Assembly (NCBI GenBank): GCA_022824585.1 | Contig: JAJDZN010000256.1 | Coordinates: forward strand, 1-37,222 | DNA length: 37,222 bases | Reading direction: 5' to 3' | Origin: Bryobacterales bacterium | GTDB taxonomy: Bacteria; Acidobacteriota; Terriglobia; Bryobacterales; UBA6623 | Part shown: piece by piece, positions 8,576 through 15,510 of the stretch | How the letters are laid out: the number at the start of each line of letters is the position of its first letter | Position numbering within the stretch: position 1 is the stretch's first letter | Made by a program: the position numbers and the translations under genes | Notes under the pieces: generated by a model | What the model saw: the letters and a program-made list of their open reading frames with translations, nothing else | What the model was told of the DNA's origin: nothing | Databases searched by the model: none

Positions 8576-9688
8576 ATGCTGTCCGTGTTCTCGTCCCCGT
8601 CGCGCTACACCCAAGGCCCAGACGCCACGCTTTCCTTGGGGGCCGAGATGAAGCGCATAGGTCTGCAGGGGCCGGCACTCGTGCTCGCGGGCAGGAGTCC
8701 GGCAAAGCGCCTCTCCGGCACTTGGCAACAGGCCTTCGGTGACAGCGGCATCGCCTACAAGGTGCATTTGTTCGGCGGAGAGTGCAGCCACCAAGAAATC
8801 GAGGACGTCAAGCAGGTTGCGACAGAAGCAGGATCCAAGGTCATCGTCGGCGCCGGAGGCGGGAAGGTGCTCGACACCGCCCGCGCGGTCGCTAGCGAGT
8901 TGGACCTGCCCGTCGTGAACTGCCCGACGGTGGCTTCCAGCGACGCCCCCTGCTCCGCCCTGTCCGTGCTGTATGACGAGGAGGGGAGGGTCGTGGACTA
9001 CCGTGTCTACGGCCGCAACCCAGACCTCGTTCTCGTGGACACCACGGTAATCGCTTGCGCGCCGCCCCGGCTGTTGGCGGCGGGCATGGGAGACGCACTT
9101 GCCACCGTGTTCGAAGCCCGAACCTGCGTCGAGGGCCACGTCCGCAACATGCGCGGCGGAGCTTCCACGCGCAGTGCCCTGGCCCTAGCGGAGCTGTGCT
9201 ACCAGACCTTGATCGAAGATGGCCGGGATGCCTTCGCCGCCACTCAGCAGCAGGCTGTCACGCCCGCGCTGGAGCGGCTCGTCGAGGCCAACACGCTGCT
9301 CTCCGGGCTTGGGTTCGAATCCTCGGGGCTCGCTGCCGCGCATTCGGTTCACAACGGACTCACCGTAGCCCACGGCACCCACGCGTTCTTCCACGGCGAG
9401 AAGGTGGCCTTTGGCACGCTCGTCCAACTCGTGCTCGAGGGCAAGCCCAGCACGCTGCTTGACGAGGTCATGGCGTTTTGCCGGTCAGTCGGCCTGCCCA
9501 TCACGTTGGCCGACGTCGGCCTCGGAGACTGCGACCGCGACGAACTCGGTCGCGTGGCCAAGCGCACGATAGCTAAGGGCGAGACGATCCATAACGAGCC
9601 GTTTGAGGTCAACCCGGGCATGGTGGCCGACGCCATACTCGCGGCCGATGCGATCGGGCGGCGGTGGGATCGCGACCAAGCCGGCTAG
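8576..9688 (+). CDS. gldA: Glycerol dehydrogenase (NAD-dependent, zinc)
   Basis: A 370-residue protein starting at ATG 8576 (MLSVFSSPSRYTQG), matching the start of E. coli GldA. The NAD-binding GAGGGKVLDTA motif is at about 92-102 and the APCSALSVLY segment at about 124-133. The expected metal ligands are Asp173 (in AAGMGDALAT), His256 (AAAHSVHNGLT) and His273 (FFHGEK). It oxidises glycerol to dihydroxyacetone, or works in reverse. Length and motifs fit a complete enzyme of iron/zinc-type alcohol dehydrogenase family. A TACAAT hexamer at 8563-8568 is only 7 bases before the ATG, so the transcript could be nearly leaderless, though no good -35 is visible. It stands alone between fic and a convergent gene. 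Confidence 0.93.
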   Translation: MLSVFSSPSRYTQGPDATLSLGAEMKRIGLQGPALVLAGRSPAKRLSGTWQQAFGDSGIAYKVHLFGGECSHQEIEDVKQVATEAGSKVIVGAGGGKVLDTARAVASELDLPVVNCPTVASSDAPCSALSVLYDEEGRVVDYRVYGRNPDLVLVDTTVIACAPPRLLAAGMGDALATVFEARTCVEGHVRNMRGGASTRSALALAELCYQTLIEDGRDAFAATQQQAVTPALERLVEANTLLSGLGFESSGLAAAHSVHNGLTVAHGTHAFFHGEKVAFGTLVQLVLEGKPSTLLDEVMAFCRSVGLPITLADVGLGDCDRDELGRVAKRTIAKGETIHNEPFEVNPGMVADAILAADAIGRRWDRDQAG

Positions 9689-9693
9689 CGCAT

Positions 9694-9709
9694 CCCGGAT
9701 TGCGCCGGG
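9694..9709. terminator. Hairpin between convergent genes
   Basis: CCCGG (9694-9698) and CCGGG (9705-9709) can pair around a 6-base loop. It sits in the 42-base gap between the gldA stop and the stop of the convergent downstream gene. There is no T-run on either side, so it is only a weak terminator candidate. Confidence 0.3.
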
Positions 9710-9730
9710 CGAAGCAGGTACCCCTGCCTC

Positions 9731-10567
9731 TCAGCGCTCGATCTGCGCGGTTTCCTTGACCCAGCCGCCGATTGCGGCGTGGCTTTCCTTGACCCGGATG
9801 ACGTCCCCGTCCAAGAACGTTACGAATACGATCTCGCCGGGGGGCTCGCCGTAGATCCAGTCCTCAGTCTCGATGCCTTCTTTGAAGTCACGGATCTTCT
9901 TCGTCGGCCTGCCCTTCGAGAGCAGCACCATTTCCTTGTCCATGCCTTCAACGACCTCGTTCCGTTCGATTGCCTCGCGGTATTTCACATCGATCTTGTC
10001 GAGATAAAGCTCGGTGGCCGAACGCTGGTTGAAGTCCAACACCGGCTCGAGCATCTTCTTGAACTCGTCGGCCGTCTTTATGGGCACGCTCTGAGGGAAG
10101 ACCAATGCCAGTTTGGTCCCGCCCGGCGCATGGGTGTTCTGCGACGCGCCCAGCGTCGTTCCCCGGCCCGCCGCCCCGGCCACCTGGATGCGGTGCCACC
10201 AGCGCCGCCCGCCGCCGATGCCGTGGTTGATCTCGAAGACTAGCTTCTTGCCGACGAACTGCACGTTGGTGATCTGGACCAAGTCGCCCAGTCGCGCCGC
10301 CGGCCCGAACTTGATCATCGCGTCGGCCCACTGCTTGCGGTCATATTGGCCAGTGGGCCTAAACACCAAGGGCTTCTTGGACCTTGGGATCTGGAGCTTG
10401 GCCGTGCCGTATTCAGCGTTCAGGTCGCGAATCAGCTGAGCCCGCTGCCCCGGCGTCAGCTTCTCCGTCTTCGCGCTCGCCAGCGGAGCCGCCAGGCTCA
10501 CCGCCAGCAGCGCGATCAATCCCGCCAAGGCCGGTCGCCACGACGCTGCGATCTTCACGGGGGGCAT
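9731..10567 (-). CDS. Secreted protein of unknown function
   Basis: A 278-residue protein if started at ATG 10567, which gives a clear Sec signal peptide (hydrophobic stretch LAGLIALLAVSLAAPLASA, cleavage near residue 32). A GTG three codons later is an alternative. The mature part contains LTPGQRAQLIRDLNAEYGTAK, a glycine/arginine-rich loop IGGGRRWWHRIQVAG and a C-terminal segment with GEIVFVTFLDGDVIRVKE. I do not recognise the family. The start overlaps the 3' end of the upstream CPBP protease gene by 155 bases on the same strand, so the two are probably co-transcribed. Confidence 0.7.
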   Translation of the reverse strand: MPPVKIAASWRPALAGLIALLAVSLAAPLASAKTEKLTPGQRAQLIRDLNAEYGTAKLQIPRSKKPLVFRPTGQYDRKQWADAMIKFGPAARLGDLVQITNVQFVGKKLVFEINHGIGGGRRWWHRIQVAGAAGRGTTLGASQNTHAPGGTKLALVFPQSVPIKTADEFKKMLEPVLDFNQRSATELYLDKIDVKYREAIERNEVVEGMDKEMVLLSKGRPTKKIRDFKEGIETEDWIYGEPPGEIVFVTFLDGDVIRVKESHAAIGGWVKETAQIER

Positions 10568-11417
10568 CCCAAAGCATCGGCTCCGATGCAGCTGGTGCCG
10601 GGAGCCGCCAAACGATCGCCAGCAGGGCCAATGCCATGCCGGTTGCAAGCAGTCCGCCTTCGAATCCATAGTCGCCACCGGTCACCCATTCCGGCTGTCC
10701 GAGCCTGAGGTTCAAATCACTCAGCCTTATTGTAATGCCGGAGATGTTCACGCCGAGCGCCGTCTGCGTGACGTTCCAGCCGAAATGTAGGCCAGTAGCA
10801 AGCCACAGAGACCGCTGACGAAAAACCGCTACGCCGAAGATGGCGCCGAACAGCGCGGTGTTGCATGTCGCCAAAGCCGTGATGCCGGGATTTGCTCCGT
10901 GCAGCGCGGCGAACCCCGCAGAGGTCAGGACGACGGCCCCAACGGGCCCTACTGCCCGGGCCAGACACTGCAGCAGCAAGCCCCGCGCGAACAACTCTTC
11001 GGCGGTCGCGCTGACCGCTAGCAGCCCGAGCCCCAGCATGGGCGTCGCCCGCAGGTCGAATCGAAGTGCTTCAGCCTCGATCGGCACCGGCTCCGCCCAG
11101 CCGAGCGACAACGCCAGAAGCACCAAGGAGCCGCAGCTGACGATCCCCATGACCAGCCCCAGCAGCACGCCTCGGCCCGCGCCACCGCCCAGCCCGACCC
11201 GCCGCCAGTTGGCGCGAGGCAGCAGGAGTACGATCAGGGCCGTGACGAGCGTAGTGCCGCACAGCAACGGCACGGTGGCGCGCGCCAACTGGTGGTCCGA
11301 CAGGTACGCCAACGCCATCGCCGCAAGGCTCGCGCAGAAATAGGTAGCCAACAGCGTCAGGGCTGCCAGGCCGAGATAACTCAGCCGCTCCCTTAGCTGT
11401 ATCGTTTGGTCGGGCAT
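10413..11417 (-). CDS. CPBP family intramembrane metalloprotease (Abi/CAAX-type)
   Basis: A 334-residue multi-spanning membrane protein. ATG 11417 is preferred to an upstream TTG (11462) because a GGAGC ribosome-binding site lies just before it. The three CPBP motifs are present: EELFARG (catalytic Glu-Glu), FAALHG and HFGWN, giving the EExxxR/FxxxH/HxxxN-type zinc site inside the membrane. At least six hydrophobic helices are visible. Family members process prenylated or other membrane peptides, or act in bacteriocin immunity; the substrate is unknown. The last 50 or so residues (after MLWDAPREDR) are low-complexity Gly/Ala/Arg and overlap the signal peptide of the next gene in another frame, so an original stop near 10540-10560 has probably been lost. 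Confidence 0.82.
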   Translation of the reverse strand: MPDQTIQLRERLSYLGLAALTLLATYFCASLAAMALAYLSDHQLARATVPLLCGTTLVTALIVLLLPRANWRRVGLGGGAGRGVLLGLVMGIVSCGSLVLLALSLGWAEPVPIEAEALRFDLRATPMLGLGLLAVSATAEELFARGLLLQCLARAVGPVGAVVLTSAGFAALHGANPGITALATCNTALFGAIFGVAVFRQRSLWLATGLHFGWNVTQTALGVNISGITIRLSDLNLRLGQPEWVTGGDYGFEGGLLATGMALALLAIVWRLPAPAASEPMLWDAPREDRSVVATGLGGIDRAAGGEPGGSAGEREDGEADAGAAGSADSRPER

Positions 11418-11536
11418 CGGCGGTTTCGCTCCACGGTACAGTCCGGCCCGACTCAATGGCAACTACCTCGCGTTTCGGCCTCTCGGAGCGCTCGCGCTAC
11501 CGCAGCTCCAACCGCGCGACTGCCTGGCGGCAGTGA

Positions 11537-11566
11537 TTGACAGCCGGACTATTGACTGCCTATCCT
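11537..11566 (+). promoter_or_regulatory. Likely sigma-70 promoter of rpsT
   Basis: TTGACA (perfect -35) is at 11537-11542 and TATCCT at 11561-11566, separated by 18 bases. This puts transcription start near 11573, about 10 bases before the rpsT ATG, so the leader would be very short. Confidence 0.55.
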
Positions 11567-11581
11567 CGAAAGAGAAGACGC

Positions 11582-11860
11582 ATGGCCAACCACAAGTCCG
11601 CAATCAAGCGCATTCGGCAGACGGAGCGCCGGACCGCCCGCAACCGGGCGGCCAAGAGCCAGCTTCGCACCAAGCTGAAGAGGTTTCGCGCCGCCGTAGA
11701 TGGCCAGGGCGAAGCCTCTGCCGCAGATCTGCTCGACTCGACAGTGGGCTTGATCGACCGTTCCGTCCGCAAGGGCGTGCTGCACCGCAACAAGGCCAAC
11801 CGCCTGAAGTCTTCCGTCGCGCGGGCCGCCAACAAGGCTGCCCAGGCTCCGTCGTCATAG
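11582..11860 (+). CDS. rpsT: 30S ribosomal protein S20
   Basis: A 92-residue protein; ATG 11582 is chosen because the universal S20 start MANHKSAIKRIRQ begins there. It is rich in Lys/Arg (RRTARNRAAKSQLRTKLKRF), with the second-half motif DSTVGLIDRSVRKGVLHRNKANRLKS typical of S20. It binds 16S rRNA early in 30S assembly. Length is normal. It is convergent with holA, whose 3' end is 55 bases away; the rpsT-holA proximity is common in bacteria, though here they face each other. Confidence 0.97.
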   Translation: MANHKSAIKRIRQTERRTARNRAAKSQLRTKLKRFRAAVDGQGEASAADLLDSTVGLIDRSVRKGVLHRNKANRLKSSVARAANKAAQAPSS

Positions 11861-11915
11861 CCCGCACAGCCGGCTCCGGCCGTCATGCGGTCGCGCCGAG
11901 CGAGAACAGGCGCGC

Positions 11916-12965
11916 TTAGCGGGTCAGCTTCATGACCAGCGTTTCCATCAGCACGCGGTCGTCCGGCCGCGCGCTGCGCAGGCCGCGGTCCGCCTCGAAC
12001 AGTTCGATCAGGGCCGCCCGCAACTCGTCGGCGCGATAGCGCGAGACGATCCCCTCGAGTTGCCTCGCTCGCATCGGCCACACCTTGATGCCGAGCCCGC
12101 CTAGGTCCCGGCGGATCTCGCGGGCACCGTCAGCGCCCACCTCCTTGGCCGCCAGCGCCTGCCGGAAAAGGGTGGCGAGAGCGCTCACTTGCAGCCCCCA
12201 ATACATCCCTGCCTTGGCCATGGTGTCGAGCACCTCGAGGGCCCGCGCGCGGTCGCGGTCGGCGATGGCGTCCGAGAATTCGTACGTCCCGCGCTGTCTC
12301 GCCTCAGGCACTAGCAAGGCCAGGTCCTCCGAAGTGACCTCGCGCGCGTCGTCGACGTAGAGTTTCAGCTTTCCCAACTCGCTCTCGAGGCGAAACGCAT
12401 CCGCACCGAGCATCTCGATCAACTCAGCTAGCACCGCCTGCGGAACGCTCAGAGCCATCCGCTTCGCCAACACTCGCCCGACATAAAGGGCGTCGGATTC
12501 GCTCAAGGGCTTGAAATCGACCCTCTCCGGCACGGACGCATAGAACTTCGCCAGCCGCTCCAATCTGGCGCTGTCGTCCCGGTCGTCCCAGCGGTGCTTG
12601 GTGGCCTCGACGAGCACGACCACGTCGGGAAGCGGGTCCTTGAAGTATGCCTCCAGCCCGGCCTTCTCCCGCTTGCCCTCGCTGGTCGCGATCTTGGGCA
12701 AGACTTGGTCGGCGTTGCGCGCCACCACCAGACGGGCGCCGCCGAACAAGGAAGGCGTCTGTATCTCGTCGATGAGGTCGCTGACACGATCATCTTTCAG
12801 GTCGACCTCGACGACAGAACCCTCGTCAGGCTCCGGCCCCAGCAGGGCGCTGCGAAGGAATTCGGCGCACCGCGCGCGGTAGAATGGCTCGGCACCCAAG
12901 AACAGGTAGCCCGGGGCGGGCGTGGCCCCCTTCTTGAGCCGGCCGCTCAGTTCCTTCGGGCTCAA
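11916..12965 (-). CDS. holA: DNA polymerase III delta subunit
   Basis: A 349-residue protein from a TTG start at 12965 (MSPKELSGRLKKG). N-terminal features typical of HolA are PGYLFLGAEPFYRARCAEFLR and LFGGARLVVARNAD (about 70-85), followed by the ALAELIEMLGADAFRLESELGKL segment near the middle and the C-terminal collar domain. The delta subunit opens the beta clamp and is part of the clamp loader. Length is normal for the family. No ATG is available in frame near the start, so the TTG start is inferred from homology with family N-termini and is not certain to the codon. Confidence 0.9.
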   Translation of the reverse strand: MSPKELSGRLKKGATPAPGYLFLGAEPFYRARCAEFLRSALLGPEPDEGSVVEVDLKDDRVSDLIDEIQTPSLFGGARLVVARNADQVLPKIATSEGKREKAGLEAYFKDPLPDVVVLVEATKHRWDDRDDSARLERLAKFYASVPERVDFKPLSESDALYVGRVLAKRMALSVPQAVLAELIEMLGADAFRLESELGKLKLYVDDAREVTSEDLALLVPEARQRGTYEFSDAIADRDRARALEVLDTMAKAGMYWGLQVSALATLFRQALAAKEVGADGAREIRRDLGGLGIKVWPMRARQLEGIVSRYRADELRAALIELFEADRGLRSARPDDRVLMETLVMKLTR

Positions 12966-13012
12966 GTAGACACCGTACCACCTCGTCCCAGGACACCCCC
13001 GAGGAGCTTTCG

Positions 13013-13900
13013 ATGCGCACCACCACGTTCTTCGCAGTCGCGATGCTGCTTGCAGCCCCGTCCTTCGCAGGAGATTCCGCCGAATTCGCGGCGTGGGTCT
13101 CGAGCCAGTACCGCGTCAGCCCCAACATCACCTACAAGACGGCCAGCAACGCCGAGCAGAAACTCGACGTGTACTGGCACCGCGGCGAGCCGACGCCTCG
13201 GCCGACCGTGATCTACATCCACGGCGGCGGCTGGGTCGGCGGAACAAAGGAAAGCAGCGTGCTGGCCCTTGCGCCGTATCTGGAAATGGGCTTCAACGCC
13301 GTGAACGTGGAGTACCGCCTTGGCCGCGTAGCCCTGGCCCCCGCGGCTGTCGAAGACTGCCGCTGCGCGCTGCGCTGGGTCGTTCGCAACGCCGAGACAT
13401 ACGGCTTCGACACCAGCAAGCTGGTGGTGACCGGGCGCTCGGCGGGCGGGCACCTCTCGCTGACTACCGGAATGCTGCGCACGGCGGCCGGCTTCGACGC
13501 CGAGTGCATCTCAAACAGCGAGCCGCGGGTCGCGGCCATCGTCAACTACTACGGCATCACGGACGTCGCAGACCTGATGGCCGGCCGGCCGAACGAGAAA
13601 GGCTATGCCGTCAGGTGGCTCGGCAGCATGATCGACCGCAAGAAGATCGCCGACGCGGTCTCGCCGATCCACCACGTGAGGAACGACCTGCCGCCGATTC
13701 TGACCATCCACGGAGACGCCGACAAGGTCGTGCCCTACTCCCACGCGCAAGAGTTGCACCGACGCCTGGAGGCAGCTGGAACCAAGCACCGCCTGCACAC
13801 CGTCAAGGGCGGCGGGCACGGCGGGTTCTCCAGCGGGCAGGTCGCGGCGATCGACAAGGCGATCCGCAGCTTCCTTGCCGAGCAGGATCTGCTGCCTTAG
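13013..13900 (+). CDS. Secreted alpha/beta hydrolase (BD-FAE / esterase-lipase type)
   Basis: A 295-residue protein with a signal peptide (MRTTTFFAVAMLLAAPSFAG, cleavage after about residue 19). The oxyanion motif HGGGW is at 70-74, the nucleophile elbow GRSAGG has Ser143, the acid is Asp235 or Asp237 in HGDADKVVP, and the base is His269 in GGGHGG. This is the layout of hormone-sensitive-lipase-like or BD-FAE (bifunctional feruloyl/acetyl xylan) esterases, exported to the periplasm or outside. It is divergent from holA with only 47 bases between starts, so both promoters share that space. The substrate is unknown. Confidence 0.85.
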   Translation: MRTTTFFAVAMLLAAPSFAGDSAEFAAWVSSQYRVSPNITYKTASNAEQKLDVYWHRGEPTPRPTVIYIHGGGWVGGTKESSVLALAPYLEMGFNAVNVEYRLGRVALAPAAVEDCRCALRWVVRNAETYGFDTSKLVVTGRSAGGHLSLTTGMLRTAAGFDAECISNSEPRVAAIVNYYGITDVADLMAGRPNEKGYAVRWLGSMIDRKKIADAVSPIHHVRNDLPPILTIHGDADKVVPYSHAQELHRRLEAAGTKHRLHTVKGGGHGGFSSGQVAAIDKAIRSFLAEQDLLP

Positions 13901-13910
13901 CGGCCAAGGA

Positions 13911-14759
13911 TCACTGCACAGCCTTCAAGTAGTTGTCGATATAATCACGCAAACGCAAGCGTAGACAATGCATTATGGGCCAATCTGTGCTCTTTAGCGA
14001 TCGGTCGCCGATGCGAGTGACAGGCATGAGTTCCCGCGTGGAAGAGGTGATGAAGACCTCGTCGGCAGCATAGAGATCGTCGGGATACAACACCCTCTCC
14101 TCGACCGGCTCGCCCAGCTCTTCCAGCATCACCGCGCGGGTGACGCCGGGCAGCGACCCGCTCGCCAGCGGAGGCGTGAGAGTCACGCCGTCCGTCACGG
14201 CGAAAACGTTGGCCGAAGTACATTCAGACACCTCGCCGCGCTCGTTGAGCAGCAGGGCATCGGCGAAACCGGCCCGCTGGGCACTCTCGAATAGCGTCAG
14301 GTTGTGCGCCCAAGACAGCGTCTTGGTACCCGCGAACTTGGACTTGGAATCGCGGCCGTGGGGCTGCAGCGCGAGCTCAACGCTGCCGGGATCAGAGTTC
14401 AAGTCGGCAGTGAATGCGACCACGTCGGACGCCCGGCCCGAGCCGGGGCCCTCGAACAGTCCGCCTTGGCTGCGCATCACGTTGACGCGCATCTTCGCCT
14501 CGGGACAGCCGTTCCGGACCACCAACTCGATCAGCTTCGACCGCAACTCATCTCGGCTCGGCGGCATCTCCACATGCAGCAGGGCGGCATCGCGAGCCAA
14601 GCGCTCCCAGTGGCGCTCGAACGCGAACGGGATGCCCCGGTAGATGCGCAGCGTGGAGAAAACACCCCAGCCGCTGAACAGGCCCACCTGTCCCGGTCGC
14701 AGGACAGCTTCGTCGCTGGGGATGATCGCATCGTTGTGGAGGACGAAGCGGTGAATCAC
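13911..14759 (-). CDS. Class IV (PLP) aminotransferase, D-amino acid / branched-chain type
   Basis: A 282-residue protein from GTG 14759 (MIHRFVLHNDAIIP). Fold-type IV signatures are visible: GVFSTLRIYRGIPFAFERHWERL (33-53), the PLP lysine in GTKTLSW at Lys146, and the glutamate in GEVSECTSANVF at Glu179, followed by SGSLPGVTRAVMLE. The family includes IlvE, D-alanine aminotransferase and aminodeoxychorismate lyase (PabC); the sequence does not separate these clearly. It is the last gene of a minus-strand run, 37 bases after the preceding hypothetical gene. Confidence 0.85.
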   Translation of the reverse strand: MIHRFVLHNDAIIPSDEAVLRPGQVGLFSGWGVFSTLRIYRGIPFAFERHWERLARDAALLHVEMPPSRDELRSKLIELVVRNGCPEAKMRVNVMRSQGGLFEGPGSGRASDVVAFTADLNSDPGSVELALQPHGRDSKSKFAGTKTLSWAHNLTLFESAQRAGFADALLLNERGEVSECTSANVFAVTDGVTLTPPLASGSLPGVTRAVMLEELGEPVEERVLYPDDLYAADEVFITSSTRELMPVTRIGDRSLKSTDWPIMHCLRLRLRDYIDNYLKAVQ

Positions 14760-14796
14760 CCTCTCATTATGAGCACTGCCGCGGACTCGCCCGAGG

Positions 14797-15486
14797 CTAG
14801 CCCATGTGGAACAGGCTCAGGCGCGGCAGGCCCAGCAGCTCGAACGTCTTGCGCCGAACATAGGTCTGCTTCAGCGAGCCCAGCTGCTCCGCCGTCATCC
14901 TGCGGCGGTAGGGCTTGAGCTCCGCGTCAAGCTCGCGGCCCACTTGCAACAGCTGGTCCTCGCTGAGCGCGACGGTGGCTGCCGCGAACAGCCGGTCGTC
15001 GAGAACAGTCAGCTTGCGCTCGACATCCTCCAAGTCTCCCAGTTCCCCGCCCTCGGCCTGTTCGGCCAGGCGTTCCAGGGTGCCGGCCATGCCGCCAAGC
15101 AGGTCTGCGGGCACTCCCCCCGCGCGCGTCGCTTGGCGCAACTGCCCGGCGCGTTCCGTGAAAAACGCCGCCAAGGCGGCCGGCTCGAACCCGGCGCTCG
15201 CGGACTGCTGGATCGCAGTGTCCCCGTGCGCCATCTCGCGAGCCGCGACGAGCACTTCCTGGGAGCAGTAGGCCACCGAGTTGACCGTCGAGAAGCGGCG
15301 CCGCTTGGCGGCGTGATACTTCTCGAACGACCGATCGATGCCCTTCAAGACCGCGCCGAGCGGAATGCCCGCATCCTTCCATGACTCGACCAGCACCCAG
15401 TCCAGCGGCGACATCATGAACATCCCGCTGTTGCGGGCGCGCCGGAAGTGCTCTTCCACCTCGGTGAAGTAGTTGAAGTAGTTCAC
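14797..15486 (-). CDS. Conserved hypothetical protein
   Basis: A 229-residue soluble protein starting MNYFNYFTEVEEHF. Its N-terminal part has SPLDWVLVESWKDAGIPLGAV and RSFEKYHA; the middle and C-terminal parts are helical and charged. I do not recognise a named domain and see no signal or membrane segment. It lies 24 bases after the M14 peptidase stop and 37 bases before the aminotransferase gene, so the three are probably one transcript. The N-terminal pattern reminds me of conserved hypothetical proteins in Acidobacteriota genomes, but that is from memory only. Confidence 0.75.
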   Translation of the reverse strand: MNYFNYFTEVEEHFRRARNSGMFMMSPLDWVLVESWKDAGIPLGAVLKGIDRSFEKYHAAKRRRFSTVNSVAYCSQEVLVAAREMAHGDTAIQQSASAGFEPAALAAFFTERAGQLRQATRAGGVPADLLGGMAGTLERLAEQAEGGELGDLEDVERKLTVLDDRLFAAATVALSEDQLLQVGRELDAELKPYRRRMTAEQLGSLKQTYVRRKTFELLGLPRLSLFHMG

Positions 15487-15510
15487 GGGTCGGGACCGAC
15501 GCTGGGGGTA

